Shown one piece after another: positions 37,174 through 45,768 of a stretch of 64,000 bases of DNA. A program made the translations under genes and the position numbers. The notes beneath the pieces were generated by a model. That model saw only the letters and a program-made list of their open reading frames with translations. It did not search any database and had not been told where the DNA came from. The DNA lies in the NCBI GenBank assembly GCA_963701435.1, contig CAVPAL010000036.1, positions 276,937 through 340,936 of the forward strand, read 5' to 3'. This DNA is from JAACFF01 sp963701435. Its GTDB lineage: Bacteria; Chloroflexota; Anaerolineae; Promineifilales; Promineifilaceae. Numbering within the stretch: the stretch's first letter is position 1; each line of letters opens with the position of its first letter.

Positions 37174-37909
37174 AATGCTCGTTAATAACATAGTGGTTTT
37201 GTACAATTCTCAGCATCAAGTAGATGAGAGGTGTAATCAATGGCAGTGAAAGAAATCTATCAATGTCAATGCGAGAATTGTCAACAACCCGAATATCATC
37301 CAGACAAAAAGAATCACCAGATGACGAACCTGTTGCTCAGCCGACTTGATGAGCAACAACGCCGCTGGTATGTAGCGGTTGAAGCCGAGAAAATTGGACA
37401 CGGTGGCACAGAATATATGTGCCTTGTTACCGGCATCAACATCAATACGATTCGCAAAGGGCGACGGGAAATGGCAAACAATCTGGTTGACCGTCCCCAT
37501 GACCGCATTTGCAAGAAGGGAGGCGGTCGTAAACGGGTTGAAAAAAAAGCCGGACATCTTTGGCATTGACGTGATGATTTGCCATTATCCAACCGGCACT
37601 TCCAAGTGGAATCCTATCGAATACCGCCTGTTCAGTCAGATTTCGCGCAATTGGGCAGGTAAACCACTCCGCTCCTGGAATATCATGCTCAATTATATTC
37701 GAGGAACGGTCACTGAAACCGGATTACGGGTAAAAGCTTTTCTCGTTGACCGTCTCTTTGAAAAGAAGAAAACTGTTTCAACTGAAGAAAGGGCATCGCT
37801 TCGTTTACAACGTCGTCCGGTTTGCCCAACTTGGAATTACACTATCAAGCCTCGTTCTTGTTCTGGATGATATTCAACTGTAAAAGTGCTAACTTATTTT
37901 TGATTGATT
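37174..37909 (+). mobile_element. ISAzo13-like element, internally deleted, with 8-bp target duplication
   Basis: The element is framed by direct copies of ACTTAGTA at 37166-37173 and 37910-37917. Removing the element and one copy restores a YtxH leader matching that of copy 1 (32092 onward). The ends carry only weakly matching inverted repeats. At 736 bp it is much shorter than a complete ISAzo13-type IS, so it could move only with a transposase supplied elsewhere. Confidence 0.75.
37240..37870 (+). pseudogene. ISAzo13-type transposase remnant with central deletion
   Basis: The N-terminal part (LSRLDEQQRRWYVAVEAEKI, then NTIRKGRREMANN) ends near 37555. In another frame the conserved C-terminal part follows directly: HYPTGTSKWNPIEYRLFSQI and NWAGKPLRSWNIMLNYIRGT with TGLRVKAFL. 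Full-length transposases of this family have about 400 residues. Roughly the middle 200, including most of the catalytic core, are missing, and the halves are out of frame. It is dead. Confidence 0.75.
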
Positions 37910-37917
37910 ACTTAGTA

Positions 37918-38167
37918 CCTCCAAAAAATTATTTTTTGTTAAAGACTTTTTTATACCTGGCTTCAATTTTGAAGCCCGTTTAAAAACTTTTTGGATTCCT
38001 CAAGATCATCACCTTTCCGCTACTTTTTGTGTTTATGTCCATATTTATGCGCATTTCTTATATATTGTCGCATAATTGTCAATATATTGCAAATTTATTT
38101 TGGCAATGAAAAGTTAATTCATAACCACACCTCACCGGTGCCGCAGTACCGGCCAGGCATAGTTACA
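37918..38167. other. Spacer with the displaced YtxH leader, AT rich
   Basis: The first bases hold the old YtxH ribosome-binding site (complement of CCTCC at about 37918). The rest is AT-rich and carries no convincing reading frame. A TTAAAGAC stretch matches the spacer of YtxH copy 1 and supports a common ancestral leader. Confidence 0.4.
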
Positions 38168-38361
38168 TTAATTAAGATACGCTTGATTTTCCCCACCAGC
38201 TCCCCAAAAATGCATTTGCAAACGGCCACTCTGCGGATGAGGAACGGCCGTTGCCGATTGCGGTGTCGCTGTGGATTCCTGGTCAGCGCAAGCGCTCAAG
38301 AGCAGGATGAATAAAAATAGAATTATGCTTGTTTTGTTTTTTTTTTCAAGAATAAAAACAT
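38168..38361 (-). pseudogene. Short lipoprotein remnant with poly-A slippage
   Basis: An ATG at 38361 opens MFLFLKKK and then meets a run of ten A residues, after which the frame ends. One base more in the run would continue into IILFLFILLLSACADQES, a good lipoprotein signal with lipobox LSAC. It then ends after PHPQSGRLQMHFWGAGG at 38168. The mature part is only about 40 residues and resembles no known domain, so it is probably the truncated start of a lost lipoprotein. Confidence 0.4.
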
Positions 38362-38371
38362 CCTTGTTTGT

Positions 38372-38860
38372 CTAATCCATCAGGAAGACAAGGAAGATGG
38401 CCTTGCAATCCTCGCGCCGACCTGCCAGCAGCAAACCGGACATGGCCTCGCCATCACCAATTGTGTAAACACGGAAATCGGTAACTTCCGGGGAATTATA
38501 AGCGGTTGCCAGGACCTGAACGGCCGTTTCCACATTGTCAACACCCTCCAGAAGCATCGGTACCGACATCGAAACAGTGATATCGTCAATATTGCGTAAT
38601 TCTTTGACGACATCGTGTCCGCCATCAGGCTTACGCACATAAACTTCCTGCCAGGGCGTCATACAGACATCTTCGCCCCATTCATTCCACTTGCTACCGA
38701 TGAAGTGTCGGTAATATTTCCTGGCTGCCTTTTCAAGATCCTCACTTGCCTGCACAGAGTCAAAGAAAACAGCGCTGCCAAAAGCAGCCTGACTGGGAGA
38801 CCCATAGACCGCTTCCAACGCTAAAATGTAACCAGGTTTCTCGCCATCTTTAAGGTTCAT
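38372..38860 (-). CDS. Hypothetical soluble protein
   Basis: A protein of 162 residues, no signal peptide, mixed alpha/beta composition. Recognisable features are only local: ILALEAVYGSPSQAAFGSAV, YYRHFIGSKWNEWGEDVCMT and VYTIGDGEAMSGLLLAGR. The last third looks like a nuclear-transport-factor or beta-barrel-type end, but I cannot name a family. It follows the YbjQ fragment on the same strand with a hairpin between them. One ACGGCCGT palindrome lies inside it. It is probably a real gene because of its length and the lack of a better frame. Confidence 0.55.
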   Translation of the reverse strand: MNLKDGEKPGYILALEAVYGSPSQAAFGSAVFFDSVQASEDLEKAARKYYRHFIGSKWNEWGEDVCMTPWQEVYVRKPDGGHDVVKELRNIDDITVSMSVPMLLEGVDNVETAVQVLATAYNSPEVTDFRVYTIGDGEAMSGLLLAGRREDCKAIFLVFLMD

Positions 38861-38879
38861 CTTTGGATCACAGATTTTA

Positions 38880-38908
38880 GTGGGGGCGAGCTACCACTTT
38901 GCCCCCAC
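38880..38908 (-). terminator. Hairpin between YbjQ fragment and hypothetical gene
   Basis: GTGGGGGC (38880-38887) and GCCCCCAC (38901-38908) form an eight-base stem with a 13-base loop. Read on the minus strand it lies just past the YbjQ stop and is followed by TAAAAT, so it may be its terminator. Confidence 0.5.
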
Positions 38909-38918
38909 CATTTGTTGC

Positions 38919-39068
38919 TCAGATGCGCACGGCCGTTCCCGACACCGACACCATGAGCATCGAGCCACGAATCGTTTCATAATCCAGGTCCATGCCGATG
39001 AGGGCATTAGCACCCAGTGCTTCTGCTTTGGCCGTCACGTCTTCCATTGCTAGTACAGCTTTACTAAA
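38919..39068 (-). pseudogene. YbjQ/UPF0145 family, C-terminal fragment
   Basis: The reading MEDVTAKAEALGANALIGMD then LDYETIRGSMLMVSVSGTAV matches the C-terminal half of the YbjQ (UPF0145) heavy-metal-binding-like family (A..LGANA..G...DYE......M..SGTAV). About 45 residues remain of roughly 105. The N-terminal part is missing at the junction with the IS630 remnant (39070-39094), which probably caused the loss. The function of the family is unclear. Confidence 0.7.
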
Positions 39069-39093
39069 ATCAACAATCTGATATTATGACAAC

Positions 39094-39745
39094 ATGAGAC
39101 AAAAAATACCACGGGGGCCAATGCCTCCACAAATAGAAATATCAGATAAACAGAATGCGATTCTGCAGCGAATTATTCGACGCGCCAGCAGTCCGCAGAA
39201 TCTGGTACTGCGCGCCAAAATTGTGCGGGCAGGAACCGAATATGGTCGTCGCAACACACAGATTGGGCAGGAGTTGAATTGTAATGTCCAAACTATCCAT
39301 ATCTGGCGTCACCGTTGGATTGATGGCTGGGAACGGTTGCAAGCTATTGAAGCGAGCGGCAATGACCAGGCCTTAGAAACAGCCATCATGGATGCCTTAT
39401 CTGACCGGCCACGCTCTGGGTACGCCGGCCACATTCACGGCCGAGGACATCTGTCAAATTATCCGGGTGGCTTGTGAAGACCCCGGCTTATCAGGTCGGC
39501 CAATTACGACCTGGACGCCGCGTGAACTGGCCGATGAAGTGGTGCAACGGGGTATCGTTGCCAGCATTTCGCCCACGCAAGTCGGGCGTTTTTTAAAACG
39601 AGGCGGCGTTGAAGCCGCATCAAAGTCGGTATTGGTTGAACAATAAGCGCCATGAAAACCCGGCACAATTCGACCAGCAGGTGAAAAGCGTGTGTGACCT
39701 GTATGAACAAGCGCCCCTTCTGCATCAACAGGGGATTCATGTGTA
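39094..39745 (+). pseudogene. IS630-type transposase remnant
   Basis: The N-terminal helix-turn-helix region (ILQRIIRRASSPQNLVLRAK, then TVHIWRHRW-like QTIHIWRHRWIDGWERL) is followed in another frame by GTPATFTAEDICQIIRVACE and LADEVVQRGIVASISPTQVG. In a third frame come KPHQSRYWLNNKRHENPAQF and VCDLYEQAPLLHQQGIHVY. These blocks are in the order of IS630 transposases up to the first catalytic Asp. The DE-rich catalytic part is replaced by group II intron sequence from about 39747. Two frameshifts also interrupt it. Confidence 0.75.
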
Positions 39746-39943
39746 TGATCTTCCCGACAATCTGGTCACTTTATGTGCGGATTGTCACATCAAGACAGAT
39801 GTTTACAGAGCTTATTTCAAACAGAGTAACTAGACCGTCAAGGGAGAGCCCGTTGCGTTTAGCGGCGCACGGCGGGTTCGGTGAGGGGGATGAGGAAACA
39901 CGTCTATTGCGAGATAGAAAGGTGCGCCTTGTCCCTACTCTAC
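39746..39943 (+). mobile_element. Group II intron 3' remnant (endonuclease tail, domains V and VI)
   Basis: The reading DNLVTLCADCHIKTDVYR (stop at 39831-39833) is an HNH motif as found at the C-terminus of intron-encoded reverse transcriptases. Thirteen bases later, 39846-39879 is exactly 34 nt and folds as domain V: GAGCCCGT pairs with GCGGGTTC, TGCG pairs with CGCA, and a two-base CG bulge lies on the 3' side. A domain VI-like stretch follows, ending in CCCTACTCTAC near 39943, a typical 3' border. The reverse transcriptase and the 5' domains are absent, so it cannot splice alone. Confidence 0.75.
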
Positions 39944-40187
39944 GAGGGGAGGGTTGTGAAACCTGATATGGCAACATATTAAGGCGCACGGCCCTTACCC
40001 TACCGCAGGACTGTTTGGCTTAGCCACGTAAGCTAGAAACGGCGATTTTATTTCTTTCTGCCTGCTTGCAAATCTGGTCGATTATTTGCAACAGAGCCGA
40101 ACTTGTTCATGTCACATCTTGAATGATGCTTGCTCCTCAACTCATTGGGAAAATTGTGTAATCAGTTGGTTTTGGTAATATTCATTT
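39944..40187. other. Intergenic, nothing recognised
   Basis: No reading frame with motifs, no obvious hairpin. It separates the intron remnant from the lactonase gene. There is no clear Shine-Dalgarno before the ATG at 40188. Confidence 0.3.
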
Positions 40188-41287
40188 ATGGAAAACCTCA
40201 AACCGATTACACTCTATATTGGAACCTATACCCACCGCGAGGCACATGTCGACGGCATAGCGGCGGGTATTTACGTTTACCAACTGCAGCCGGCCACAGG
40301 TGAGTTGAGCTATGTGGCCACCGTCAGTGGTGCAGGTACTGTTAACCCCTCGTATCTAGCCATCGCTCCGGACAAGGGCTGTGTGTACGTGGCAAATGAG
40401 ATTTCAGGTGGAGAAAGCGGCATAGGAACCGTGAGCGCCTTTGCCATTGATCCGGCGACTAAAAATCTAACTTATCTGAATCAACAAGCAACGCACGGCT
40501 TAGCGCCCTGCCATGTGATAGTGGAGCCAAACGGCCGTTTTGCTCTCACTGCCAATTACGGGACCGGCAATGTCACCGTCTTGCCCATTGAGGTTAAACG
40601 GCCGACTGGCAGAAGCGAGTGACGTCGTTCAATTTCACGGTTCCGGCCCAAATACAGAGCGTCAGGATGGGCCGCATGCCCATATGATTGTGCCCAGCCC
40701 CAATGGCCGCTTCTTTGTGGCCACGGACCTGGGTGCGGACAGACTCCTACTCTTCCACCTCGACTTGGAACGGGGTAAATTTGTGGCGGTTGATCCCCCG
40801 GGACAGCGCTTTCGCCTGGAAGCGGTCCGCGCCATCTCGTTTTTCATCCTCGACGGCCGTTTGTCTATCTGCTCAATGAACTGCAATCCACAGTCACTGT
40901 CCTTCACTTTGAAGAACAGCACGGCACTTTTTGAGCTGCTGCAGACCTTGTCGACACTTCCCGATGATTTTAGCGGAGAGAAGTCTGGGGGCGGCGATAA
41001 AGATTGCGCATTCCGGACGCTTTGTCTACGCCTCAAACCGCGGGCATGACAGCCTGGCAATTTATGCCGTTAATCCTGATTCCGGTAAACTGTCACTGGT
41101 GGGTTATGAACCGACCCAAGGCAAGACCCCTCGAGATTTCACCATCGATCCATCCGGCTCTCTGCTGCTGGCAGCCAATCAGGACACGGATACCGTGGTT
41201 ACGTTTTGGATTGATCAAGATACCGGGACGCTGACGGCGACAGGGCATGTCGCTGAGGTGCTGACGCCGGTTTGTTTGCAACTGTGA
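40188..41287 (+). CDS. Lactonase-family beta-propeller (6-phosphogluconolactonase-like), several indels
   Basis: The pieces read ITLYIGTYTHREAHVDGIAA, GLAPCHVIVEPNGRFALTAN, QDGPHAHMIVPSPNGRFFVA, YLLNELQSTVTVLHFEEQHG, HSGRFVYASNRGHDSLAIYA and GKTPRDFTIDPSGSLLLAAN, in the order and spacing of seven-bladed Pgl-type lactonases (about 350 residues). They fall in at least three frames, with shifts near 40600, 40835-40865 and 40985. Two can be repaired by one base in a T or C run. The enzyme would open sugar lactones in the cytosol. It is probably one intact gene in the organism. Confidence 0.75.
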
Positions 41288-41300
41288 GAGGATTGATACT

Positions 41301-42557
41301 TTGATAGCAAGAAGGGGATGGCGCATTTTCTGGTTATTGTTTCTATTGTTGGTAATGACCGGCTGCCGGGGTAACAAGCCGGATGGTGAGCTGAACGGCC
41401 GTATCACCATATGGCATAGTTGGCAAGCCGCGGATGCTGCTGTCTTGCAAGATGTGCTGGCTCGGTTTGGGGAGATTCATCCGAATGTTCAAATTACGAC
41501 AGTCGCCTTGCCGGAAGACCAGATTCTGGACGAATATATAAAGGCGGGCAATGATGGATTTGGGCCTGGTCTCCTTATCGGCAGCAATAATTGGATTGGT
41601 GATTTGGTAGGAACCGGGTTGATACGCTCATTTACGCTTGACGACCAAGGGGGATCTTTATTCAATTCACGAAACAGTGCGCTCATCCAATATGAGGATC
41701 AGCTTTATGGTGTTCCCCTCTTTTTAGCTCCCAACGCACTTTATTACAACAAGAATTTAGTGAAGGAAGTACCTGATTCTTTAGACGAGCTGCTGCAAGA
41801 AGCCGCTGCCGGGAATCATGTTGCGTTTGTCCCACGTTTCGAAGAAGCGTATTGGGGTATTCAAGCGTTTGGTGAGGGTTTATTTGATGACCAGGGTCGT
41901 TTTACCCTGGACGGCAGCGGTTTTACGGAATGGTTGAGCTGGCTCGAAATCGCCCAAGATGCGTCCGGCGCCATCTTGAATGTTGATGATCAATCCCTCT
42001 CGAAACTCTTTGTCAATGGGCAAATTGCTTATTATGTCGCCGGGCCGGAAAAACAGGAACTCATACTAGATATGATGGATGAGGCAGCGTCTTTCGAATT
42101 TGGGGTCGTGCCCCTGCCTGATGGCCCATATGGACCGGCTGGTCCTCTAATGCCGGCTGTAACTATTCTGCCTTATGCTTACACCTCTCCCGAGCAAACG
42201 CGTATTGCCAATGCCTTGGCCGCGTTTCTTGTGAATCCGCAGCAGAGTATTCACTTCATGCGCGAATTAGATCGCGTGCCGGCTAATCCTGCCGTCAGGG
42301 TAGACAATCGTGTTTATCCCGTGATTAGCGGATTTTCACGACAGACACGAACGGCCGTTATTCTTCCCAATGAAATTCCTAGAGATCGGCTTGCTGCGGC
42401 TGGAAATCGTGCCTATGTTACAGTTCTATCTGGTGTGGCCACACCGCAAGAGGCTGTTTGTCGTTTTGGTGAAGAAGTGGCTGCTTTTCAGGGGTATACG
42501 GCCGATGACATGGATTGGCCTGAATGGTGTGAGCGGTGGGAGGGCGGAGGGTTGTGA
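41301..42557 (+). CDS. Extracellular solute-binding lipoprotein of an ABC importer
   Basis: A protein of 418 residues. The signal is WLLFLLLVMTGC with the lipobox Cys at residue 22. The binding-protein fold follows, with RITIWHSWQAADAAVLQDVL and FGEIHPNVQITTVALPEDQI, YGVPLFLAPNALYYNKNLVK and a Trp-rich C-terminus. This is family 1 (sugar/oligosaccharide) of solute-binding proteins. No permease or ATPase genes are adjacent, so it may work with a distant transporter or be an orphan sensor. A TTG start is used at 41301. It follows the lactonase by 13 bases, consistent with a sugar-related operon. Confidence 0.85.
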   Translation: MIARRGWRIFWLLFLLLVMTGCRGNKPDGELNGRITIWHSWQAADAAVLQDVLARFGEIHPNVQITTVALPEDQILDEYIKAGNDGFGPGLLIGSNNWIGDLVGTGLIRSFTLDDQGGSLFNSRNSALIQYEDQLYGVPLFLAPNALYYNKNLVKEVPDSLDELLQEAAAGNHVAFVPRFEEAYWGIQAFGEGLFDDQGRFTLDGSGFTEWLSWLEIAQDASGAILNVDDQSLSKLFVNGQIAYYVAGPEKQELILDMMDEAASFEFGVVPLPDGPYGPAGPLMPAVTILPYAYTSPEQTRIANALAAFLVNPQQSIHFMRELDRVPANPAVRVDNRVYPVISGFSRQTRTAVILPNEIPRDRLAAAGNRAYVTVLSGVATPQEAVCRFGEEVAAFQGYTADDMDWPEWCERWEGGGL

Positions 42558-42615
42558 GGTCGCATTTTGGGGATTGGGATTGAGATGGAGATAGAGATTT
42601 TGTGGAAGGAGGAAA

Positions 42616-43962
42616 ATGGAAAGCGAGAATTTAAATCAGGCTGAACCTTTGGTTGTGATCCTGGAGGATCAGTTAAATATATTTATTGCCTTAATTTCGC
42701 GGCCTGTTGTGCAGCGGCAAATAGCGGCCATTCTCGTTATATTAATCGTCGTCTGGCTGCTGCCTTTAGGGTATCAACGTTGGCGGCGCCGTCGATCAGC
42801 CACCACAGAACCTGTCCCAGAAAGTGTGTCACGGTGGCAGCGATTGAAAACGGCCGTATACGATCTTCTAACACCAATTCTTGTACTGCTTTTGCTCAAC
42901 ATTACCATTTGGCTCTTTGGTACACAAGGTTACCCCAATGGTTTGTTGCAAGATTTGACTAACTTAGCATGGCTCTGGCTCATCTATCGCCTGGTGCTGA
43001 CGCTCTTATATGCCCGTTTTGGTGAAGCCTTTCGACCTTTTCGAAAGTGGATAGTGACCCCAATATTTCTTTTCCTGGTAGCATTGCAAATATTAGCCAC
43101 GTTGCCAGGATCGGCGGCAGTGATTGGGGCAACCATTGGATTAGGACCGATTTCGTTTCCTTTAGGCGATTTGCTGTTGGCTTTGATCGCCTTATACTTG
43201 TTTATAGTGACTGCCTGGATTGCCGAACTGATGATGGTTCGTACGCTGCCCAGCCGTCTCCATTCGGAGCCAGGGGTAATTGAATCAGTGGCGACACTGG
43301 TGCGCTATTTTTTTCTGGCGACGGGCTTCATCGTTTTTCTTGGAATTCTCGGACTAAATATTACGTCATTGGCCATCGTCGCCGGCGGTCTGTCTGTCGG
43401 TATCGGCATCGGTCTGCAAGATATCGTTTCTAATTTCGTCAGCGGTTTGGTGCTTCTGTTTGAGCAAACACTGCGGTCGGGGGATGTTATTGAGCTGGAC
43501 GGCCGTATCAGTACGGTGGAAAAGATCAGCCTGCGTGCAACCACTGTCCGGACACGTACCAATGAAGAGTTGATCATTCCTAATGCAAGCTTCACGACAG
43601 AAAAGGTGAAAAACTTTACCAAATCCGATCGGCTGGTGCAGGTGATCGTGCCTTTTGGCGTCAGCTACCAAAGTGAACCCGAATTGATCAGGCGCTTAGC
43701 CGTGGAGACGGGATTGCAGCATCCGCTGGTGCTGGCCGAACCCGAGCCCGTTGTGCTTTTCAAGGGTTTTGCTGATTCTAGCCTTGATTTTAATTTGTTG
43801 GTCAGCGTCAAACAACCAGAAATGACCTTAGTTATCAGGAGTGATCTCTACTTCATGCTTTGGAAAGTATTTGCTGATAATGACATCGAGATACCATTCC
43901 CGCAGCGGGATTTGAATTTGGGTAACGGTTGGGAGAAGTTGGAACAGGTTCACGCCGGTTAA
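42616..43962 (+). CDS. MscS-family mechanosensitive channel
   Basis: A protein of 448 residues. Several N-terminal helices precede the pore-lining helix and the MscS core: GGLSVGIGIGLQDIVSNFVS, then LLFEQTLRSGDVIELDGRI, TRTNEELIIPNASFTTEKV and the C-terminal alpha/beta domain ending VFADNDIEIPFPQRDLNL. Such channels release solutes under hypo-osmotic shock. The length fits the larger YbdG/YnaI-like members. GGAGG stands just before the ATG (42616). It lies 58 bases after the binding-protein gene, on the same strand. Confidence 0.9.
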   Translation: MESENLNQAEPLVVILEDQLNIFIALISRPVVQRQIAAILVILIVVWLLPLGYQRWRRRRSATTEPVPESVSRWQRLKTAVYDLLTPILVLLLLNITIWLFGTQGYPNGLLQDLTNLAWLWLIYRLVLTLLYARFGEAFRPFRKWIVTPIFLFLVALQILATLPGSAAVIGATIGLGPISFPLGDLLLALIALYLFIVTAWIAELMMVRTLPSRLHSEPGVIESVATLVRYFFLATGFIVFLGILGLNITSLAIVAGGLSVGIGIGLQDIVSNFVSGLVLLFEQTLRSGDVIELDGRISTVEKISLRATTVRTRTNEELIIPNASFTTEKVKNFTKSDRLVQVIVPFGVSYQSEPELIRRLAVETGLQHPLVLAEPEPVVLFKGFADSSLDFNLLVSVKQPEMTLVIRSDLYFMLWKVFADNDIEIPFPQRDLNLGNGWEKLEQVHAG

Positions 43963-44057
43963 CGCTAACAATCTGGAAGGATTGTTCTCCATTTCTTGTA
44001 GCGTAAACTTTCCTGTAATAGCTTGTAACATTTTACCCTTTTCTGCTCATTAACAAT

Positions 44058-44297
44058 TTACCCCTTAGGAACGTCTGGAAACAGAGGCAACTGCTGTGGT
44101 ACCAAAGTGACGTCAGGGTCTTCCAAACCAATGAGGTCGAATTCTGTGACACCGCTAATAGGTCGGCGGCACAGTTCCTGGTCTGGGTCATCTTCATCAA
44201 AAAAGACCAGATGAGGGTCAACCATGTGCGCGATCGCACGGTCATGATGGCCAATCTTAACAAGCAATTGGACGAATAAGAGAGAACAAATTGGGTA
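44058..44297 (-). pseudogene. C-terminal fragment of an unknown protein
   Basis: The minus-strand reading LLVKIGHHDRAIAHMVDPHL and VFFDEDDPDQELCRRPISGV, ending LPLFPDVPKG, has protein-like composition and a natural-looking end, but no recognised family. It loses its upstream part exactly where the cNMP-binding fragment of the other strand begins (about 44298), so both look cut at one junction. Confidence 0.35.
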
Positions 44298-44846
44298 TTT
44301 TTGCATATCCCCCAAACCATCATCCAACAAGGGGATGAGGCCGATGCCTTTTATATTTTGGTGGATGGCACTGTGGATGTTTTCTTGGAAGCGCCAGATC
44401 GAGAACCGCGCTTGATGGCAAAATTGACGGCTGGTATGTTTTTTGGTGAGATTGGGCTGCTTCAGGGTGTGCGGCGCACAGCCGCTGTGAAGGCAAGTGA
44501 AACGACCAAAGCCGAGATCATTGTGATAAGTCGTGATGTTTTTACGGCCTTTGTGGCTGAGTTTGATCTGACTGACGCCGAGATCGCGGCACTGATCAGG
44601 CAGCGCATGATTAGTCTCAACCTGGCTAAAGCTTTGCCTAATCTAGATAGAGACAAGCTTGCCCAGATTGGCCCCAACATTGAGGTGATGAACTATCCAC
44701 CTGGAGCGGAAATTATTCGGCAGGGGGAGCCAGCAGACAAGTTCTACATTTTGACACGCGGGCGGGCTGAAGTGTTGAATCATCATCCCAGTGGTCATGA
44801 CATTTGCGCAACGACTGGTCAATCTTCAAGGTTAATGTTCGATTAA
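44298..44846 (+). pseudogene. Fragment of a protein with two cNMP-binding domains
   Basis: The frame enters within a first cyclic-nucleotide-binding domain (TIIQQGDEADAFYILVDGTV, MFFGEIGLLQGVRRTAAVKA). It continues through a short helical linker into a second (YPPGAEIIRQGEPADKFYIL) and stops after about 30 residues of it, at 44846. Both N- and C-terminal parts are missing. Intact relatives in this window are at 57236-59491 and 62278-62772. It is a remnant of a larger sensor or transporter, left by recombination at both ends. Confidence 0.65.
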
Positions 44847-45087
44847 TGTTACCGGAGGAAAGTCTGAACCAGTACAATGCAAAATTGTGGATCACGAGGA
44901 AAAAATAGAGTGACAAGATAGTGTTGATTTTTTATTGAGTTATGCACACGACGTGTCCATTTAGCTGGCATCACCGGCAATCCCGATGGCTCATGGGTAG
45001 CATTATCAACGATTACATCCGCGTTTAGGGCAAGACATAACCACCAAGAACGAAACATGGCACATCGTTTTTTAACTCATAACTTAC

Positions 45088-45290
45088 CATTCGCGTAATT
45101 CTTAATCAAGTTTAAGTACCATATATGGAGGGGGGATCATTAAAATAGCCAGATATGGATTCGGGAAAACATTTGAAATGCTTGAGTTATGACGAATTGC
45201 AGAAATCAAAACCGTTTTTAGCTCAAACGTTCGCAGAAATTATTGCTTTTAGCGCGAAATCGCCAAACTCGGTTTCAATTTACGCGAATG
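45088..45290. repeat. MITE-like element, ~200 bp, 11-bp terminal inverted repeats
   Basis: CATTCGCGTAA at 45088-45098 is complementary to TTACGCGAATG at 45280-45290; with mismatches the match extends a few bases on both sides. The interior is AT-rich and non-coding, typical of a miniature inverted-repeat element, but no target duplication was found. Confidence 0.4.
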
Positions 45291-45554
45291 ATAAATCATA
45301 ATTTTGGTTATTTATACCCATTGCGTGTCAAATATGGGCATCTTGTTTTCTTATTGAGTGGTGATCGTGATTTTGCACATTACGATGTGTTTCTCCATAA
45401 TCCCCAAAATTCGATGTAGGATTCTGGTTATCGTACTTATTGGGTGAGGGTTTATTTGAGTCTGTTTGGTTGTTGCTTTGATTGATAACGGCCGTTTCCC
45501 ATAAGAAATACATTCTTTAAGGTAGATACGATGAAATCCACATGACAATCTGGA

Positions 45555-45654
45555 CTAGTACTCCATCTAACAAATATTAACGGATGAGAACCAGTGGCGC
45601 GGTCAGGAGGCCGGTCACGAACTATCCCACAAAACAACATTGTTGGAGTACTAG
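45555..45654. repeat. Short 100-bp element with 11-bp inverted ends
   Basis: CTAGTACTCCA at 45555-45565 is exactly complementary to TGGAGTACTAG at 45644-45654. The interior has no gene. It may be a MITE or a remnant of a small IS. Confidence 0.4.
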
Positions 45655-45768
45655 ATGTAGTCCGGTTAATCCATAATCAATCCACAGCTAGAAAATTAAA
45701 GATATAACGTATCTGTAGAAACCCAAAATGAACAGATGTGCCTTGTACAATTAACAGGAGACCTATCG

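Larger units (their letters stand above)
44847..45768. other. Long AT-rich intergenic region with two MITE-like repeats
   Basis: There is no gene with motifs in these 920 bases. A minus-strand frame at 44849-45058 (NADVIVDNATHEPSGLPVMP) might be a transposase scrap but is too short to place. Inverted-repeat elements lie at 45088-45290 and 45555-45654. One ACGGCCGT copy is at about 45488. The last bases hold the ribosome-binding site (GGAG) of the following giant gene. Confidence 0.5.

Noticed and set aside
39834..39943. tRNA-like or riboswitch structure
   Set aside because: The stem pattern fits group II intron domains V and VI far better, and an HNH tail precedes it at the expected distance.
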